DNA of 64,000 bases. Source: VXPQ01 sp964608315. GTDB lineage: Bacteria; Bacteroidota; Rhodothermia; Rhodothermales; VXPQ01. The notes under the pieces were generated by a model that was not told the origin of the DNA, did not search any database, and saw only the letters and a program-made list of their open reading frames with translations. Positions 60,568-64,000 of the stretch are shown in pieces (the first letter of the stretch is position 1; each line of letters begins with the position of its first letter). A program made the position numbers and the translations under genes. The stretch spans positions 1 to 64,000 of the forward strand of contig CAZSNF010000016.1 in NCBI GenBank assembly GCA_964608315.1, given 5' to 3'.

Positions 60568-61839
60568 ATGCAATCCTCTCTGGCAGAAAACGATTTTGTG
60601 CAACTGCGTGAGCAGACCGGCTTGTCCGTTCAGAAACTGGCGGAGGAAACCGGCTTTTCCGTTCGGACGGTGTACCGCTGGGAGCGGGGGGATAATCCTC
60701 CCCGCAAGGCGGTCATTCATTTTATGCAGAATCTTGTCCAGGGGGCATCGCCCGGGCATTCCGGGAAGCCGGCGTTCCGGTTTATTGACCTGTTCGCCGG
60801 GATAGGGGGATTGCGCCGCGGCTTCGAGCCTCCTGGAGGCAAGTGCGTATTCACATGCGAGTGGGATCGTTTTGCTCAACTTACTTACAAGGCCAATTAC
60901 GCATGCGATCACGAGATTGCCGGAGACATAAGGGAGGTGAATGTCGACGCCATCCCGGAGCATGATCTGTTGCTGGCCGGTTTTCCCTGTCAGCCGTTTT
61001 CGATCGCCGGGGTGTCCAAGAAAAATGCGCTGAATCAGCCCCACGGCTTTCGTTGCGAGGCGCAGGGGACGCTTTTTTTCGATGTGGCCCGGATTATCGA
61101 GAGACATCGCCCCCGGGCGTTTCTTCTTGAGAATGTCAGGAATCTGGCAAGTCATGATCAGGGCCGGACGTTTCGCGTTATTCGCAGGACATTGACGGAG
61201 GAGCTGGGGTACCGAATTCACTGGAAAGTGCTTGACGCCCGCTCGTGGGTGCCACAGCATCGCAAGCGCATTTTTATCGTCGGGTTTCGGGAGGACAATG
61301 GATTCGATTTCGACGACTTGTATTTTCCCGATCCGCTCAACGGGCCGAAACTGAATACCGTTTTGCATCCGGAAGATGGCAGCGAGGCTGCGGAAGAACC
61401 GTATACGATCGGGCCTGACGCCAGCGTTTCGGACAAGTACACCCTTTCCGATCATTTGTGGAACTATCTTCAGCGTTACGCCGAGAAGCACCGCGCCGCC
61501 GGGAACGGCTTTGGTTTCGGACTGGTCGGTCCGCAGGATACTTCGCGTACGCTCTCGGCGCGTTACTACAAGGATGGATCGGAGATTCTGGTGAAACAGG
61601 AGGGCCGCAATCCGCGCCGTCTTACGCCGAGGGAATGCGCCCGGCTCATGGGTTTCGACAAACCCGGAGAGAGCCGGTTCGTTATTCCGGTTTCCGATAC
61701 GCAGGCCTACAGGCAGTTCGGCAATGCGGTGGTAGCGCCTTGCGTGGAAGCGGTTGCGCGGCACATTTTGCCCTGGATTGACGTTGAAGCGGACGGGTAC
61801 AGTGCATTGCGCCAACGAAAACTACGCCTCTTTGGCTGA
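60568..61839 (+). CDS. dcm: DNA (cytosine-5) methyltransferase, EcoRII/Dcm type, with N-terminal HTH
   Basis: The product has 423 residues. Residues about 8-55 form a helix-turn-helix (LREQTGLSVQKLAEETGFSV then RTVYRWERGDN). The methyltransferase follows: FIDLFAGIGG (SAM binding), FPCQPFS with catalytic Cys141, FLLENV, the QHRKR motif, and the final QFGNAVVAP. With a Vsr gene and an EcoRII nuclease behind it, the target is expected to be CCWGG, methylated at the inner cytosine. The HTH probably represses the gene through the palindrome at 60521-60543. The next gene overlaps its end by 38 bases. Confidence 0.93.
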   Translation: MQSSLAENDFVQLREQTGLSVQKLAEETGFSVRTVYRWERGDNPPRKAVIHFMQNLVQGASPGHSGKPAFRFIDLFAGIGGLRRGFEPPGGKCVFTCEWDRFAQLTYKANYACDHEIAGDIREVNVDAIPEHDLLLAGFPCQPFSIAGVSKKNALNQPHGFRCEAQGTLFFDVARIIERHRPRAFLLENVRNLASHDQGRTFRVIRRTLTEELGYRIHWKVLDARSWVPQHRKRIFIVGFREDNGFDFDDLYFPDPLNGPKLNTVLHPEDGSEAAEEPYTIGPDASVSDKYTLSDHLWNYLQRYAEKHRAAGNGFGFGLVGPQDTSRTLSARYYKDGSEILVKQEGRNPRRLTPRECARLMGFDKPGESRFVIPVSDTQAYRQFGNAVVAPCVEAVARHILPWIDVEADGYSALRQRKLRLFG

Positions 61840-62299
61840 TATTGTCGACAAGTCCACTCGAAGCCGTATGATGGCTGGTATCCGGGGCAAGGATACGCGG
61901 CCCGAAATGACGATCCGGCGTATGCTTCATGCACTCGGGTTCCGCTATCGGCTTCATGATCCAAAACTGCCGGGCAAGCCGGACATGGTTTTTCCCGGTT
62001 TTCGCGCAGTCATTCTTGTCCATGGATGTTTCTGGCATTGCCACGATTGCCACCTGTTCAAATGGCCTGCTTCGCGGGCTGATTTCTGGCGGCGAAAAAT
62101 CACAAGGAACCGGGAAAAAGACACTGAAACCATGAAAGCCCTGACAGCGGATGGGTGGCGGGTATTGACGATTTGGGAATGTGCGCTGAAGGGACGAACC
62201 CGGCGCCCGGTTGAAGAAGTGGTTGGCAAGGCCGCTCGCTGGCTGCGGTCCGGCGACCATTGCGAGGAAATACGGGGCAGGGAAGATGTTGGGAAGTGA
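61802..62299 (+). CDS. vsr: Very short patch repair endonuclease Vsr
   Basis: The product has 165 residues from a GTG at 61802 inside the 3' end of dcm; the upstream ATG at 61754 would add 16 unlike residues. The family core is STRSRMMAGIRGKDTRPEM, the metal/catalytic region LPGKPDMVFPGFR, and the zinc-linked VHGCFWHCHDCH. Vsr nicks T:G mismatches made when 5-methylcytosine deaminates, so it protects Dcm sites. It is overlapped by the nuclease gene by 14 bases at its end. Confidence 0.93.
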   Translation: MHCANENYASLADIVDKSTRSRMMAGIRGKDTRPEMTIRRMLHALGFRYRLHDPKLPGKPDMVFPGFRAVILVHGCFWHCHDCHLFKWPASRADFWRRKITRNREKDTETMKALTADGWRVLTIWECALKGRTRRPVEEVVGKAARWLRSGDHCEEIRGREDVGK

Positions 62300-63515
62300 T
62301 TTAACAAACTGGCTCGAAGAATTCTTCGCTCCCGGCTTTGTCTGGTATGCGAAACGTCTTTCCGGAAACGATACGCTGGCCAACGGATCACATCAGGCCG
62401 GTCCCTATATCTCGAAGCCGTTTCTGTTCAGTATTCTGCCTGATCTTTACAGGCCGGAAGTCAGGAACCCGGAGGTTTTTCTCGATCTCCATATTGACTC
62501 CCATGATGATTCCCGGCAAGTCAGGACCATTTGGTACAACAATAAATTGCACGGAGGTACCCGCAACGAAGCTCGTCTGACTCGTTTTGGCGGTTCCGAT
62601 TCGGCACTGCTTGACCCGGACAGCACTGGTTCACTGGTCGTATTTGCATTCGGACTGGATGGTCATGGTAGGGCGACCGAGTGCCACGTCTGGGTTTGCC
62701 GGGACGAAAAGGAAGAGCATCTGATCGAAGATCGCATTGGTCCTGTAGAGCCCGGGAAGTGGGCCGTCTGGCCTCCGCATCACCCTGCCTTATCGGATTT
62801 TGCAGAAGAAACTGTTTCTCCGATATGTTGGCTGAGTCCCCAACAAATTCCTCCGGCATGGATGGAGAAGTTTCCTACAGGAGCGGAGATTATCGAGAAG
62901 ACAATAGAGTTGTGCCCGGATATTTCAAGTAGTCCCGATCAACGCTTGTTGACCCGGCGAGATTGCGAATTCAACATTTTTCGCAGTCTTCAGGAAGCGG
63001 TGGAACTTCCCGCGATTCAGCGAGGGTTCCAAACCATGGATGAGTTTCTAAGGCGTGCCCAGAGTATTCTTCAGCGGAGCAAGGCGCGCTCGGGCCGCTC
63101 GCTTGAACTCCATGCCCACAGAATTTTCAGAGAAGAGGGGCTTCGGGAAAACCACGATTTCGCACATCAGCCCGAGTCAGAACCGGGTCGCCGTCCCGAT
63201 TTTCTTTTTCCTTCGTCAGAAGCATACAGGGACGCCGCATTTCCGGAAACTCGATTGCGTATGCTGGCTGTCAAGACAACGTGCAAGGATCGCTGGCGCC
63301 AGATACTGAACGAAGCGGATCGCATCGAACGGAAGCACCTTCTGACCCTGCAAGAGGGCGTGTCGGAGAGGCAATACAGCGAGATGCGAGAGGCTGGGGT
63401 ACAGCTTATTGTTCCGGCCCCTCTCGTAAAAAAATTCCCGTCTTCGATTCGGTCAGAATTGCAGACATTTGCAGCGTTTATCGACGAGGTTCGGGTTCTT
63501 GATGGGGGTGGTTGA
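62286..63515 (+). CDS. EcoRII-like type IIE restriction endonuclease
   Basis: The product has 409 residues from ATG 62286. The N-terminal effector domain (about 1-170; APGFVWYAKRLSGNDTLANG and GGTRNEARLTRFGG) resembles EcoRII-N. The C-terminal catalytic domain has RSGRSLELHAHRIF, GRRPDFLFPS and LAVKTTCKDRWRQILNEA, which give the PD...K nuclease core, then HLLTLQEGVSERQY and QLIVPAPLV. EcoRII needs two CCWGG sites, one allosteric. Its gene overlaps vsr, so methyltransferase, repair enzyme and nuclease are one unit with the methyltransferase first. The base composition looks lower in GC than the housekeeping genes, consistent with transfer. Confidence 0.92.
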   Translation: MLGSDLTNWLEEFFAPGFVWYAKRLSGNDTLANGSHQAGPYISKPFLFSILPDLYRPEVRNPEVFLDLHIDSHDDSRQVRTIWYNNKLHGGTRNEARLTRFGGSDSALLDPDSTGSLVVFAFGLDGHGRATECHVWVCRDEKEEHLIEDRIGPVEPGKWAVWPPHHPALSDFAEETVSPICWLSPQQIPPAWMEKFPTGAEIIEKTIELCPDISSSPDQRLLTRRDCEFNIFRSLQEAVELPAIQRGFQTMDEFLRRAQSILQRSKARSGRSLELHAHRIFREEGLRENHDFAHQPESEPGRRPDFLFPSSEAYRDAAFPETRLRMLAVKTTCKDRWRQILNEADRIERKHLLTLQEGVSERQYSEMREAGVQLIVPAPLVKKFPSSIRSELQTFAAFIDEVRVLDGGG

Positions 63516-63522
63516 TTTGTTA

Positions 63523-63550
63523 TTGGTGTTTGGCAGGTTTTCCGTATATT
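63523..63550 (+). promoter_or_regulatory. Possible promoter of the last gene
   Basis: TTGGTG (63523-63528) and TATATT (63545-63550) are 16 bases apart, 40 bases before the ATG at 63591. The -10 is good and the -35 is partial. Confidence 0.4.
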
Positions 63551-63590
63551 CCCCTCCCCGAAAATTCTTCGCAACATCTGAGGATGCACA

Positions 63591-64000
63591 ATGGGACATT
63601 TCAAAAGAAATTCGGGGCGCTACCTGTTCTCCATTGGATTTCTACTGGGATGTGCTGCCTGCCTTTACATAGGAGGCGACCTGAAGGCATTGAATATACC
63701 TGGTGTAGGATCGATTGAAACTTGGGAAGAGAACGACATCACCCACTTGGAAACGGTATGGGCAGACGAGGTCCGTAGAGAAACCTATCTGGCCCTGCTC
63801 GCGCACAGAGGTGTGTTTGTCCCCACAGACCCGCAGATCGTTGATGCAATCACTGGGCTATGTGAACCGATACCGGAAGCACCACTGGATGCGCATCTGG
63901 ATGCTGCCCGGGCTTGTGCAGACAAACCAGTACCTGAGCGCCTTCGCGAATTGGCTGACAGGAAAGCGCCACCGTTTCATTATTCGGGGAGGAGAGTGCG
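63591..64000 (+). CDS. Unidentified membrane-anchored or lipoprotein-like gene, 3' end outside window
   Basis: An open frame of 136 codons runs from ATG 63591 to the window edge without a stop. It starts with a basic N-terminus (MGHFKRNSGRYLFS) and a hydrophobic stretch FSIGFLLGCAACLYIGG that could be a lipobox (LLGC) or an anchor. The following part is mixed and acidic, for example THLETVWADEVRRETYLALL and VPTDPQIVDAITGL, with several cysteines. No family was recognised. It follows the EcoRII nuclease by 75 bases behind its own possible promoter and so may be unrelated to the module. Confidence 0.55.
   Translation, partial: MGHFKRNSGRYLFSIGFLLGCAACLYIGGDLKALNIPGVGSIETWEENDITHLETVWADEVRRETYLALLAHRGVFVPTDPQIVDAITGLCEPIPEAPLDAHLDAARACADKPVPERLRELADRKAPPFHYSGRRV

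Overview
The window is about 64 kb of GC-rich bacterial chromosome. Several genes point to the Bacteroidota/Rhodothermota side of the FCB group, most likely a marine Rhodothermales- or Balneolales-like heterotroph: a DUF3098 membrane protein, a NamZ/DUF1343 lipoprotein, a CBM9/DUF5916 outer-membrane protein, a short GT35 glucan phosphorylase, three secreted sulfatases, an ExbB/ExbD/TonB set and L-lysine 6-transaminase. The taxonomy is an inference; no rRNA gene is present. The two clearest promoters are sigma70-like (TTGACA/TATATT and TTGACT/TATTAT).

Layout. 1-7,054: housekeeping genes (bamD, nadD, thioredoxin-fold protein, NhaC antiporter, glgP on the minus strand, prmC). 7,056-15,710: a coiled-coil membrane protein with its own terminator, a glycosyltransferase, a periplasmic thioredoxin, PlsC, an HtrA protease, aroC and valS. 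15,816-26,511: carbohydrate catabolism, comprising a sugar-porter MFS, a clan-A glycosidase lipoprotein, a 1169-residue GH94-like protein, KDPG aldolase, a sulfatase, and an SDR plus FAH hydrolase pair that fits the non-phosphorylated L-fuconate route. 27,045-39,505: an unusual locus with two ExbD-like proteins, a Glu-rich TonB-like protein, a TPR-type lipoprotein, a large Ig-like repeat protein with a DUF4402-like end (frameshifted in this sequence), a tRNA-Ala on the opposite strand, an usher-like outer-membrane barrel, an ExbB-like protein, and a T5orf172/zinc-ribbon protein. 39,841-45,981: a DUF5916 barrel and two more sulfatases. 46,165-57,154: the aspartate pathway (thrA, dapB, dapA), mreD-dacB, DUF3098, ndk-namZ, lipA and lat. 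57,261-60,243: a palindrome array and gyrA. 60,506-63,515: a complete EcoRII-like restriction-modification module (self-operator, dcm, vsr, EcoRII nuclease). An unidentified gene runs off the right edge.

Two kinds of non-coding structure stand out. First, a dispersed family of non-coding elements, 155 to 258 bp where complete, has terminal inverted repeats reading roughly AAGGATACTCTGATTAAATC and recurs at least seven times, with hairpin-only derivatives at the 3' ends of valS and dapA. Several copies abut or overlap gene ends, and in three cases a terminal repeat encodes the stop codon. Second, between lat and gyrA lie six 17-bp palindromes (TATGC-N7-GCATA) repeated at exactly 31 bp, about three helical turns.

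The best candidate for an undescribed system is the 27,045-39,505 locus, which looks like a proton-motive-force-energised (ExbB/ExbD/TonB) surface-assembly machine coupled to an usher-like barrel and a large Ig-like surface protein. That assignment comes from topology and weak motif similarity and needs profile searches.
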